Below, piece after piece: positions 21,501 to 33,770 of a stretch of DNA of 64,000 nucleotides; positions within the stretch are counted from its first letter, which is position 1, and each line of letters starts with the position of its first letter. The DNA lies in assembly GCA_002812745.2 (NCBI GenBank), contig NCSJ02000042.1:124001-188000 (forward strand), read 5' to 3'. The position numbers and the translations under genes are program-made. The notes beneath the pieces were generated by a model. The model was not told the DNA's origin and searched no databases. It saw only the letters and a list, made by a program, of their open reading frames with translations. Source of the DNA: Scytalidium lignicola (lineage: Eukaryota > Ascomycota > Leotiomycetes).

Positions 21501-24500
21501 TTCCCGATAGATATTTGACCAAAAGCTTCATATATTATTGCATTAATGAACTTATTTTCTTAATGAGATAGAGGAGTTACTCCTGGTATACTTGAATATT
21601 TCCATAATATTTCCGTGGCTGCGGTCAACAACCTGAACGCGCCACTAAGTCTACTACGTGACATATTAATGTCATACATACCTGTATTCAATGAGTCTAA
21701 AGTACAAGGCTGAGTTTTAATCGGCCACTTCTAAACTAGAGGGGTCTAGAACTTGCTTGAATAGAAAACCCTTGTACATGTAATAGGCTTAAAGAGAACG
21801 TGGTTGTATATTCTTGTCTCTGGCCAAGGCGACTAAAGTCACTAACTATACTTTGTATAATGCAAACTGTCATAATCAAGACTAATAGGGTGAGCTATGA
21901 TATCAATGTTATAACGAAAAAAAANCTAAAATCAGAGAACAAGATTGACAAAATCGCTAGCATACATATAGCCCTAATTGCGTGCTTGATTTCCGAGACT
22001 CTAACCTATGTTATATTAGGCATTGCAAGCTTAATTAACTTAATTAGCTCAGTCGGTTTCTATGTCAGTTTTCTTGTTAATGTATGTTATTAATTTCTCG
22101 GCCAATTTCTGTGACGGCAAATACTGCTTGTTACACATAGACTTTAACCTTAAGAGTGTAACTAGTCTTTTAGAGTGTTTTAATGACACTATATAGCTTG
22201 TTCGGTAATTTCCAACTCGAAATTGGCATCTTTTAGTACTTTTTCTATCTTCGTATATAATTTGCTGTTATTTTCACAAAAANGTTTTTAGGCAATCGCA
22301 GATAACCTCGTCATTATGAAGAGAATTAGACAAGGCATTCACGTTAACTCCAAACAACACAAGATGAGTCCTTTGTTTATGCTTTAGTAAAATGTTGTCT
22401 AGCCTTATTTGCATAACTTAAGCACTAAACATTATTACAATGGCTCTTTCAGCTTGGATGATACATTTGTATAGCCCTTTAATGGAAATTTTAATTGTGT
22501 AATATTATTAATTTGACCTTCTGGTTTTTATTATAATTTAGCAGGGGCTTATACTCTTTAATTCTATTGTGCTTACTAAAGGCTTTTTCACAATTCTTGT
22601 CTTACATTACGTGTGCCTCAACACTGATATCACCGCTTATTACATTACTGACATTGTACACATTGACTGTTGCGACCTAGCCGGCAAGGTTTTACTAGCA
22701 AAGGACAGCCATTGCCGCAAGGATACCAATGACAACTTTGCTATTACTAGACTTGAATTAAGTACTCCAGTAATTTTGTATTGTTTTGCTATAGTCTTCT
22801 TCAAGTAGTTAGACCAGAGGCTTTACTATATTCTTTAGTATGTCAAAACAGAATAGTGTTTTACGGGTATTTTAGACAAGGTCATATAAATCCTAGTTGA
22901 AAAGCGTTATTTTCTGTAAATAATTAAAACTAGCAATAATAAATGAAGTTATAAGCTAAAAGAGTAAAGAAAAANGTAAAATTAAAATATTGATAAAGGA
23001 ATTCAAGAGAAAATTTATTGTGATTATATTTTAGCTTTGTCAATTTGTTTTTCATGCGGTTAAAGAAATGTAAATATTGCTGCAAGAGGCTAGTAACACA
23101 ATTTAATGCTACTTACATATCTGCGATTTAAACTGCTAGTTAAAAGATATAATGCTCATTAAGTTAAAAGTATTTAGCCTTAATATTAGAGTTAATGTAA
23201 AAAAAAGCCTAAAATTGCTCTGCATAAATAAATCAAGACAAAAGGAATAACCTAGCAAAATATTTACTTGTTAAAATAATACTTGTAACTCGTGGAACTG
23301 TTATAGCACATTTATATTTAAAGCATAAGCATTTTGTGCTGTAAATTAAATATTAGCCAAGCCATTTTTATTTATCTGTTTTTTNATTACGCTAATACAT
23401 GAGATAAAAGCTAACGATTGTAGCCAAAATCTTCAAGACATCAACGGTAATATTAACTGTATTTTGTAATTTTGTAAAATGTGCTCAGTTAATAGATAGC
23501 CGAAAAGCTAAACAAAGAAAAAAGATAGATAATAGCATTTATCATGTTTGCACGTCATTCTTTTTTACTGGCTTAAAAACAAAAAAANGTATTGACACAA
23601 ATGTTAAGTCAGTTCAGAATATATTTATATGTATACTACAAAATAAACTCTTTCAATATATTGACCGGAAAAATATTCACATTATGAAACAAGCTACCAA
23701 TATAAATAAAAAANCTAATAGATAAACTGTAATGCAATCTTGAAGAAAAACTCCCAAACGTCAATCATAAAATGTTTACTTGAGTTATTATACGCGCGAT
23801 TACAGTAGTAAAATTACACTTACAAATATTTAAAGTAAACTACTCTAAGATTCTTAACACAAGAATAGATAGCAAGCTAGACAAAAGCGAAGAAAAGGCA
23901 CTTGTTTACTTTGACTAAAATATACTGATCATACAAGCTCAAGCCCGTGATTTCGTCGATATCCAGAGGAATTATTTCCTAGTTTTGGAGGTTATAGTTA
24001 TAAAAAANGAATAACAAGGCCATTGTTGTTCGCAAAGCTTTTTTTTTTCACTTTTNGTAGTACCATACTTGCAAGTAAACAACTAGCACTAAGGCAAGTG
24101 CAACTTTCTCGTAAAATAAAAGCTAATTTAACATGGCATAATAATTTCAAAGTAATAACAAGATATACTTATTTGACCAAGTAAACTATTTACTTAAAAT
24201 GATATTCACTAAAAGGATAAAATTTTTTNATTTAACAAAAAANGATTTCTAGATGAAATAAAGAGAAATTCTCGACATTCTTTAACTGATACCAAAAGTT
24301 AAAAAAAGCTTCAAGCAAAGTTTTGCCTTAAAACAATGTTAAGAGAATAAAAGACAATCTAGCTGCAAAACTATCTTTATTATCTACATCTAGTACTTTC
24401 CAATAGGGCTACTCTCAAGTAACTTGCAGCAAGAAGTGCAAAAGTTACTAAGCCTTCTGTTATTAGGCTAAACTAGACTTAGTGTTATGTGCCAGGAAAT

Positions 24501-26000
24501 GGACCAGTAACATGTATGTATGGTGACCAAACCTTTTAAGTATGTTAGACTGTGTCTTGCCAAGCATATCGTTGTATTAGCTTGATGACCAGGAAAGTCA
24601 ATCTTCTAAGCGTTGATCAACTAGACGACTTGTGAATTTTGATAATACGTCTTGTTACAAACCCAATGATATGAAAATTCGGCAAAGGATAAGCTAGAAA
24701 TCGTTGGTTATAACACACAAAAACGTTTTTCTATATCGTAATAGCCCATAGGCTGGCCAAAGGGATCTAGCCATAAACGCTAGAACATGTCAACTTGCTG
24801 CACCTCTTTTCTCATCGGATTCTTTTGGCCTCTCTTGCTTAGATTCCTTCAATTCTTTACTAAAAGGATTTTCTTCTTGACTTGCGGCAAAATGTCTACT
24901 AACAATTCGATGAGATCCAGTAAATCAGTCAAGAGTATGCCTCTCTTCGGTCAGGATAGACAAATTCTTGATTTAAGTGTAACTAACATAACTGCTGTTT
25001 TTGCTCACAAAAGTGACTTTTTTTTTTTTNAGCGACTATATGCTATCTTTTCCTAGTATAAATCTAATGGCAACATTAATCACAGACTATAAGACGATTT
25101 CGAGATCTATTGTTACTCTACAAATACATACATAAATCAATACTTAAACTACTCGCAATAAATACACAAGGAATATTCTAAGCATATTTACAAGATTAAT
25201 AACTTTAATAATGAAACTCTTTCCATAGGTGTATATGCCAAAAAATACTAACTTCAATAAGGCTAATCTATTGTAATTACAAACATAGCTAAGCGAAATC
25301 CAGATATTGATGTAACAAAGACAAAATAACAGCTCAAAATTTCACGCGATAACCTTGCCCATAGTTTACTAGCCATGCATAAGACGCTTAAGTTTTTTAG
25401 GACAAGAGTTATTTTATTACCGAGCAAAAGTACTCTCTTTATCTTTATATTTTCAATTTTTGTATTTGCACTGTAAGTCTAAGTCCAAATTATCTAAGCC
25501 TTTTAGCTTTTCATGCCAGATTATCAGGGCTTTTTACTTATATATCCAAACATAACAGTTACATTCTGTGGTAAAACTTTTACCCCAAAAATACACTTGG
25601 CGTTCTAGTGATTAATATGACTAATATTATATACTATTATTCGTCTAATATATTAAAATGGCTTAAGATAAAGTCAATTGAGCACTGTCAAATTAATATT
25701 AAAACTTTATTTCGGCGTCTTAACAAAGGCAAATTAGACAAACAAGACCAGATAAGTCTCAGTGGAATGTGGTTTTGGATAATAAATCATTTTAGGAAAT
25801 AAAAGGAAGACAAATCTAGTAGGCTACTTTCTTATTAAGACAGAAATACCTTCGCACAACGCTTATATATTTTTTTCCCTTCTTATGCCAGCATTGAGGT
25901 AAAGGAGTAAGCCAGACTCGAACATGTACTTATTTTACTTATTTCTACCCCCATTCTGTATCTCAATCTTTGTTTTTGAAATTTCCCGAGTTCCAATCAA
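21500..26000. other. AT-rich gene-empty block (RIP-like)
   Basis: About 4.5 kb of strongly AT-rich sequence with no credible gene in any frame. TA-rich words dominate, and unresolved bases follow A/T runs (for example 21925). This composition is expected for repeats degraded by RIP. I cannot identify the parent element by eye. Confidence 0.65.
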
Positions 26001-28312
26001 ATAAAGCGAGTAATAATCAGTAGTATTTATCGAAGCCTGAAAAACAGAGCCAAGACCAAATCTACATGCCCGAAACAGTCCCCAAGCTTTGGCGTGCTTG
26101 ACATTGGTATTGATTGGATCTTCTTAATTTAGTATAAGCGGTTAAGTGGCCATTGCCTGCTTACCGCCAGCCTTTTTTTNGGAAGACAGATTGCGGCCAT
26201 TTTTAATTCTAATAACTTGGACGATCCGATCAGGTCCACCTAAGTAAACTTTTTTNATGCAGCCTCTTTCCATCTCACTCTAAGAGCTTTCTTTCAATCA
26301 CACCTGAGAATAAAGCCTTTAATAATCAGTATTGTGTCAAATCAAGCACGGCGCCGATAGACTCAATTGATAATAACCATCAACAATTCATCTGAATCTT
26401 CAAAAACTTCCTTTGAGAACTACCGGATCCAAATATAGAAGAAGACACCATCAGGTTTGTATGGATAAAGCCAGCAACGAATCATCATGTTCCATTGTCG
26501 TGCAGATTGGTCAATGCCAACTTCGCCGAAAAGCCCAGTGTGGTATGGATGTGTGGATGCTTACTAAGTTACGGGAAAGTTATAGCTAGATATAGACTGA
26601 GCCTCGCGGTTTCCAGACAATCAACCTTTTTCTACCCTTTGTATTAGGATTAGTTTCTCGGTCTTTCCTCTACGCGGTTCTCGCTGTGTTATGTGCACTT
26701 GGATCACTTGCCCTTCCATTTATTCATGTGTCGTACATACTGACTGTACAGATATCACTCGCTCCCACACCAGTATTCAATGCACTATCATACGTGTGAG
26801 GAGGTGAGGCTGACAGGGAAATCATCTTCATCAATGGCACAAAGTTTTCCATCAGGCAGAATCTCCGAGATGCTTTTCATTACATCTCTAAATGCGATGG
26901 CTGAGAGGTAGCCATACTTTGAACTGGCATCTTGAATTCTAAGAGAATTGCAAAGGAATCTCATATAGTAAACATGTCCAACCTTGCTGAGAATCCTCTT
27001 TTGGGATAAAATATATCTGACACTGTTTGTACAGCTGTTCACATATAAGTAGTTCGTTCACGTGTAAGTAGTGACGTACGGAGCTAGTTCACATGCGGTT
27101 GCGGGGAGGCGGTTCCATACGGCAGTACGCCTCGATATCAATCGCAACGTGTGCTACTCCTATTTATCAATTAATTGAATATAAATTTGTACGAACAGTA
27201 ACTCCATATATTGGAGAGCTTCATGGCCATTCCGAGTGAGCCGACAGACCCGGCAGCAAGAAAAAGTATGTAACGGTAACCAAGGTTTGTTAAGATGAGT
27301 TGAGATTTTAAGCCGTGCAGTCTGCCTAATTTCTTTGAGGCTGAGTCTGAGGTGGATACTTTTGCCCGATTACTAAATTGTGCCAATTTAATCTGCCTGC
27401 TGATATACGCACATGCATAGAATGTTAAATCAATAAAGCAAACGGAATAAGAGCTGCACATAATATTAAATTTACTAGTCCAACACTAATCTACTTTTCT
27501 CGATCTTCTCACATTATCATAAGTACCTGAACCACTTCCTATGACATATGGCATGTCCAGAGAGTTTCAATCGAGGTAGAGCCAATAAAAGCGGAATCTG
27601 ACACTTGGCTTTTACCGTTCGTTTCACGGAGATTGTGTAGACTACCACATACCTTATTTGTATTTCGCTTCCTCGCTCGACAATGCAATTTGAATTAATG
27701 AAATCATTTTATTTAATTAGATGCTATTTAAACCAATTTTCAATTAGTCAGTGTGTGTAATATTTGGGCATCAACTTACAGATTTTGTTGGAGAAACCGT
27801 TTGTTGAGTGATAGAAAACGAATTTCCGGATACGATTATCAGGGCGCTTTGTCATGTGCCTGTTTTGGCTCTTAAAGCTAGGGGGCTTCATCCAAGCTGG
27901 GGTGTGTTACAGGTATAAATAGACTGGTTCCCTCCTCATCATATCGGGTTCAGAGATCAATTTGCATATATTGTCAGTTCTTGGAACACAGCTTTCTATC
28001 TATCTCCTTCTGTTAGTAGCAATGTACTTACGGGCGCGAACCACCCGTAACAGAACAACAAGAACGAAATGAATTAGCTGCAGATCACACTGGTGGTATC
28101 TCCGTATTGGAGCGTTACGTACGATTTCCAGGTGTACCGATACCTTCCTTACAGTGGATCCCCCTATTCTTGTGACAGTTTATTCTACGTATTAACCTCT
28201 CTTTACTCTGTGTTGCAAAGCATCCTGGCGGCCATCTCATTTCTGTAAGAATCGCAGATCTTGATTTAATTCTTACATATATCTTCAACTCGCTTAGCGA
28301 AGATCCGGAAAA
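26001..28312. other. Intergenic, mixed composition
   Basis: No gene called. Frames on the complement of 26788-27042 and 27171-27461 have no recognisable domain. A TATAAATA box at 27914-27921 is followed by leader-like sequence and a short ATG frame that stops after about 15 codons, which looks like a promoter without its gene. Confidence 0.4.
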
Positions 28313-28396
28313 TCTTTGATGGTCTAACGGTCATGATTTCCGCTTGTCATGTTTGGCAAAGCGCGGGAGATCGGGGTTCGACTCCCCGTCAGAGAG
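28313..28396 (+). tRNA. tRNA-Asp (anticodon GTC), intron-containing
   Basis: A full cloverleaf can be drawn. The acceptor stem TCTTTGA (28313-28319) pairs with TCAGAGA (28389-28395), with one G-T pair, and the discriminator is G. The D arm is GGTCTAACGGTC. The anticodon stem TCCGC/GCGGGA frames loop TTGTCA with anticodon GTC. The T arm CGGGGTTCGACTCCCCG is perfect. About 12 extra bases (TGTTTGGCAAAG) sit just 3' of the anticodon, the normal place for a nuclear tRNA intron. The gene sits at the edge of an AT-rich block. Confidence 0.85.
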
Positions 28397-30051
28397 AATT
28401 TTCTCCTTGAGTTCATGGCCCTGAATGAAATATTCAGACGTCTAAAGTGGATTAAATATTTTTTTNAGGCCCTCAAGACTCAACACCTGTACGCGGTGAA
28501 GGCTACGAACTTATAGCTGTGTAAAGCCAAGATTAAGCATTCATACGATCGATTTTTCCGTTTGATTTTCGATTACATAATCATTTTAAAGCTTTGATCA
28601 ATAACTAACTATTAAACATTAACATGTTAAAATACAACCTTTTAAACCTCACGAAACATTACAGATAGAGATAACACTTGTATTATATGGTTTAAAAGGA
28701 ATTCTTAGCCTTTTTGATATATATTACATTTTTATGATAAAAATAAATGTAATAAACTCATTTTCTTACCTGATAATTGTTTACAAATTCAAAGATTATA
28801 TAATGCATTATTAACATATTGACAAATCAACAAACAACTTTATATACGAAAAACAAGTAAACTAATTCTTTAAAAACAAACATCAAAATGAAAAATGGAC
28901 TTACTAAAGAGTAAAAGTTATAATCGATAGTATAATACAAGGAAATAATAAACTAAACTATAGAGTAATAAGTATATAAGAATTTGAGTAAAGCTTTGTC
29001 CTTTGCTTATTTACTGTTGATCATTCCTTTATTATTAATAACATGATTTCATATTACAATACAAGTACAAAAAAAATAGCAAAACAATAAGAATATTAGT
29101 GGAGGAAACCATGTACTATAGCCTGAGGAGTCTTTACAGGTGCTTGATTAAGAATAGCTGAATAAAGAGTATGATTGTAAAAAANTAAAAATGAAAAAAA
29201 GCTTTACCCTCTCATATCTACTGGAAATTTATTTGATTCTATCTAATATTATCAAACTCTCACACTTTTTTNAAAGATCAGTAAAAGATTAAGGTTAATC
29301 ATAGAATAAGGTCAGTTGAAAATAGCTTTATTTTAAATTTAATCTTCGAACAGAATAAAGCTAACAAAGTGAAATTAGTGTATTTTGGGATGGGAGTAGT
29401 GGATTTAGCGAAGATGTGAGAGTATTAGTTTTTAAGGCTCCTTTCTTTGTATCCTTAATCAAAAGAATTAGAAAATAAAGAGAAGATGAAAAAAGGAGGG
29501 AGATTAAGAATCTTAAGCTGTAATATAAAAAATTGATATATAGTTCTTGTGGGATTACTTAACTTCGAAGAAAATGCGAGATCTCTTTGCCAGTCGAAAT
29601 TTTGAGTATTTATCAAACTTTGAATGTCAGATGTGACTGTATACTTAAACTATTCAAGTGGAAGGCTGCAAGGTTGTATTTCCGTATCTAACCGTTACTG
29701 TTCTTGGGGCTCCAATCCCCAGGTCGCATCACGTTTATCAGTGCCCAATGGACTTTGCCTCTTCGCGGTCACCTTCCATGATGTTTCGAGAGGGGTCTGA
29801 GGCCTTATCGTCGTAAACTGATTGCATGGGTCTGCGTGTAGGAAATTTACAATTAAATTGCCTTAACCCTCATTTTTATCATTATCAACGTCTTTATACT
29901 TGCTGGTCTCTTAAGCTCGAGGGCTTTGGGTGTTAGTGAAAGATTTCTTTCTGGTGACAGCAATCTTGAAGAAGAGAAGCATTCCATCTGATCTTACACT
30001 GCATAAATTGAAAAAAGAGCACTCATTGCACTCTTATCCATTTTTTCTTTT
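28397..30051. other. AT-rich gene-empty block
   Basis: The stretch from about 28440 to 29680 is extremely AT-rich, with no credible frame and N's after A/T runs, similar to 21.5-26.0 kb. Composition returns to normal toward 29700-30050, upstream of the oxidase gene. Confidence 0.6.
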
Positions 30052-30058
30052 TATAAAA
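30052..30058 (+). promoter_or_regulatory. TATA box of the hydroxyacid oxidase gene
   Basis: TATAAAA lies 83 bases before the ATG at 30135, after a pyrimidine-rich run. Both are usual for a fungal promoter. Confidence 0.45.
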
Positions 30059-30134
30059 CACACATAGCCCATCTCTAATTTCCATTCTTCAGCTACGTAC
30101 TACACACCACACCATCTTGAAACCAAAAGCAAAG

Positions 30135-31367
30135 ATGGCGTTCCGTCCACTCGCACTCGATAAGGACATCCACAGCATCAAAGATCTCAAAGACAAGGGA
30201 TCTGCGAAGCTTCCTAGGGAGTACCGGGAATATTTTAATGAAGGTGCTATGGATATGCTCACTGTACGCGATAATGAAGAGGCCTTTAATCGCTATCGCA
30301 TCCGCCCAAGAATCATGACTGATGTCTCCAATATCGACACAACCACCGAACTCTTTGGCATCCAGATTGCTTTCCCATTCGGTTTCTCGCCAGCCGCCAT
30401 GCACCAGCTTGCACACCCAGAAGGAGAAGTTGGCACGAGCAAGGGTGCGGCGGTGATAGGCTGCCCCATGCTGCTTTCAACTTACTTTACCAAGTCTCTC
30501 GAGGACGTGATTGCTGAGGGAAAAGGCAACCCATATGCCTACCAGATCACCATGATCAAGGATCGCGTCAAGACCGTGGAGATGATCCGACGGGCTGAAG
30601 GTGGGATCCTCTACGCGGCACACAGATCATAGCTAATTCATCCAGCTGCTGGTTACCGGGTCATCATTCTCACCATGGACTGTCCCGTCCTAGGTCGTCG
30701 TTTGAACGAGTTCCGAAACGCGTTCGTGATGCTAGCTGGTATGCGCTATCCCAACGTTGACCCCGAGGCCGACGCGAGCAAGTCTCTGGATGTCGGCGGT
30801 GAGGGCATGCGCTATGGTTAGTTATTAGTCTTTCCTTTTGTAGTAGCTTAAAATACTCAAACGGATGACCAACACATCTCCACAGAGGACAACCTTAACT
30901 GGGCCGAGGTTGCCCAGTTTCTTCGGAGCACCACCAAGCTCCCGCTCTGGATCAAGGGTGTTTACACTTCCGACGACGTCATCCTCGCTATCAAATACGG
31001 CTTCAACGGCGTCATCATATCGAACCATGGTGGTCGCCAGCTAGACAGCGTCCCAGCCACCCTGGACGCTCTGCGCGAATGTGCTCCTGCTGCCAGAGGT
31101 AAGATTCCCATCGGCATCGACTCCGGGATCCGGCGTGGCACCGATATCTTCAAGGCCATAGCTTTGGGTGCCGACTTTTGCCTTTCTGGCCGTGTGCCTA
31201 TCTGGGGTCTAGCCTGGAACGGTGCGGCTGGTGTTGAGCTTGCACTCAGAACATTGAAAGCGGAGTTCGAGATGGCGATGAGTCTGGCGGGCTGTAAAAC
31301 AGTGAAAGAAATCTCGAGACATCACTTGAGCGTGTTGAACTCGGAGGGTTTACTATGCAAGTTATAA
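30135..31367 (+). CDS. FMN-dependent 2-hydroxyacid oxidase/dehydrogenase
   Basis: Three exons, 30135-30600, 30646-30816 and 30886-31367, with 45- and 69-base introns, both phase 1. They give 372 residues, the normal length for the glycolate oxidase/lactate oxidase family, which uses FMN in a TIM barrel to oxidise L-2-hydroxyacids. Visible family marks are FPFGFSPAAMHQLAHPEGE, the strand GYRVIILTMDCPVLGRRLNE, a lysine in LPLWIKGV, the catalytic His/Arg motif SNHGGRQLD at about residues 257-265, IDSGIRRGTDIFKAIALGA and the flavin-binding GR. The start ATG was chosen over upstream in-frame codons because a TATA box and leader precede it. There is no signal peptide. The C-terminus is CKL, so a peroxisomal SKL-like signal is conceivable (inference). 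The exact substrate cannot be told. Confidence 0.88.
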
Positions 31368-31795
31368 ATACCGGCTGAACTGTATGACGGCGGTGATCTA
31401 GTAGATTAAAGCAAAACTTTCAAAATGTCGGTACGATTGCAGACTTCTATAGTTTCTAAACAAAAGCATATCCTATTCTATTGGAGGATGTAGCCATAAT
31501 CCTATAGGATGGCCCTAAGGGTCGTGTTTCACCATGATCTAATTCATCTAAGCATCACACCTAGGCAATGCCTTCATACTGTTGGACGCACCCTGAAATG
31601 TTGGGCATTTAAGGCAGCGAGACAGCCTCCTTGGGCCAGCCCCCCCCGTTTGGCACCCTCGATTAATTCAATAGTTAGAACATAATTCTATGTCGATTAT
31701 GGGGATTTTATGCTAACATCCATTATAAGCGCTAATTAACAGCAAAATAGCTCTCTTTAACACGTATAAGAAGCATATCAGGAAGTATCTATTGC
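31368..31795. other. Intergenic between convergent genes
   Basis: This is the 3' flank of two convergent genes. No terminator signal is obvious and nothing else is recognised. Confidence 0.5.
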
Positions 31796-33770
31796 TTATG
31801 CTATGACCTCTATCTGGAGGTCTTCAGGCCAGACTGGCTTGTCTACCCAATTAGACCTTGTGCCCACATTGTAACCTAATCTAACCTGATTTCCCTCAAA
31901 GTTTAATATCGGCTTTAGAGTTTTAAACCTTGTATTTACTGCCTTAGACTCCCGAATCTCGAAGAATGACGGTTGGAACAATGCCGAGGCGCTATTTTTG
32001 GCAAGAAGCATCAACAGCTCTGGGATTGTATACACCATGTTGTGGTAATGCCGGAAAACGGGTTTCCCGTGATGAGCCCATAGTGCCTCCCAGACATCTG
32101 GTGGATAAGTACCACAGGAGTTCACAAGCCATTGTGAGTAATAGTTCAGAGCAACCTAGTTATCTAGTCAGAATTTTACTATCTTTTTGGGATCATGTAC
32201 ACTCACATCTATAGCATATGAACCTCCTTTTTCTCCTCGTTCTAGAAGAGCATTAAGGACTGCACATATACCTATTACACCCGTGCTATAATTTAAAAAT
32301 TAGTTAACATATACGAAGAATCCTGCAACAAAAATTTTGCTTACCAGTAGTCGGAATTTGGTAATATTGGAGTAACGGCCTCATCATTGCCCATAGCCCG
32401 GCCAAATTCCATTGATACACCGCAGCACTTGGTTCTCAGTTAACACACTAATGCAAAAATATTTTGAAGTTAAAGAGAAACTAACCGCATCGCTGATCTG
32501 TTGCCAGCCACTGCGTCCCATCCATGGTCCCTGCCAGCCGTAGCAGTTTTCTCTGACATGGATGATTCCACGATCACGACCAGCGCACATTTTCAGTATA
32601 TCTTCCTTCCCGAAGCCATATTTGGCCATTATCCCTGGTCTATAACCCTCAACGACAACATCGGCATCCAATATCAATGCCTTAAGCTTCTCTCTGTCTT
32701 CTTCTTGTCTAAGATCTAGCTTACTGTTCCACTTTCCCCAGTTAAGGTCAACGTGAGTTGTAGTTAAGTCAGCAATGTGGGGTGTAGTGACACGCATCAC
32801 ACTTGCCCCTAATTCCGCAAGACCGCGAGTGATTGTTGGGGCAGCAATAATCCGGGTTAGGTCGACGACCTTTAAGCCAGATAGAGGTCTCTCTGGTGAA
32901 GTTTCAGATGTATCGGACCACCAACAAGCAGGCTGGGCATCGTTTGGAACATGATGAAGTTGGTAGAGACCGACGTGTGCATTTGCCTTGCCATGTTCGC
33001 TGGCTGCGTATTCCTCCTTTGTCCAACAGATCGTTCCAGCTTGTCTATACTTGTCATTCATTAAGCTGTCAATTTCGCCACTGTTGAGCTGCCCAGCTTT
33101 CTCAATATATGGAGCGCATGAATCATCATAATCCTTAGTTTCTCGGTCAAAAGGCAGTCCCAGAGCGGTAATTGTCGGGTCAGGATTCAAACTTCCTAAT
33201 AGAAGTCAGTAAGCCATTACTCAATGTATCTCTCTGGGAATCTTACCATGAATATGATAATAGCCGCCATCTTTGGTCCTATAAAATATTTGTTGCTACA
33301 GTACGATGGGGTGTCTTAGTGTTATGCAGATCATGAACATCTGGGAAAATCTTTCCAATACGCTCAAACAGCGTCCCTGTCCCCACTGGTTTACCTTCTT
33401 CATCTACAACGTCAACCAGGAACGGTGTCATGACAAACAAGGAAGCATGATCTCTATTATTATCATCATCAATGGCAGGGACAAAATCATCACGGAGAAG
33501 CCAACCTTACGCATTTATCTCAATATTCGCTGGTTGTTTGTTGTATTTGCGAATGAGAAGCGTGTTAATAAAAGCAGACTCAAGCCCTTTCAAAGCAGAG
33601 ATACTCTCTGCAAACCGCCAGGGAATTGGTATGCTAGGGCTTGGTGAACCGATAAACTTAACTTTGCTGACATTCCGCACTACATCTGCTGGTAAGCCGG
33701 AAAGCAGAGGGTTGTTAATGATTCCCTCCAACAATAGCTTCTCGGCCTCGTCTTGAACGGAGTACGCCAT
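31796..33770 (-). CDS. Class III (CaiB/BaiF) CoA-transferase family protein, one apparent frameshift
   Basis: Six exons: 33770-33511, 33453-33247, 33195-32486, 32427-32345, 32285-32207 and 32155-31796, all with GT-AG introns. Together they encode about 565 residues once a single extra base is discounted. Family marks are LSGLKVVDLTRIIAAPTITR, LAELGASVMRV, DADVVVEGYRPGIMAKYGFG, CCGVSMEFGRAMG and a Y-A-I-D helix end. Members move CoA between carboxylic acids or racemise acyl-CoAs; fungal proteins of this size have a divergent N-terminal half, as here. In exon 2 the frame shifts at 33283-33286, where an AAAA run (TTTT on the coding strand) has one base too many to read NIYRTKDGGYYHIHG. With homopolymer ambiguities elsewhere in this assembly, this may be a sequencing error. 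No signal peptide is seen. It is convergent with the hydroxyacid oxidase gene. Confidence 0.82.

Noticed and set aside
26461..26590. Frame containing IVVQIGQCQ, reminiscent of a tubulin start
   Set aside because: Only a few residues match, and the frame ends after about 42 codons with no continuation in any frame.
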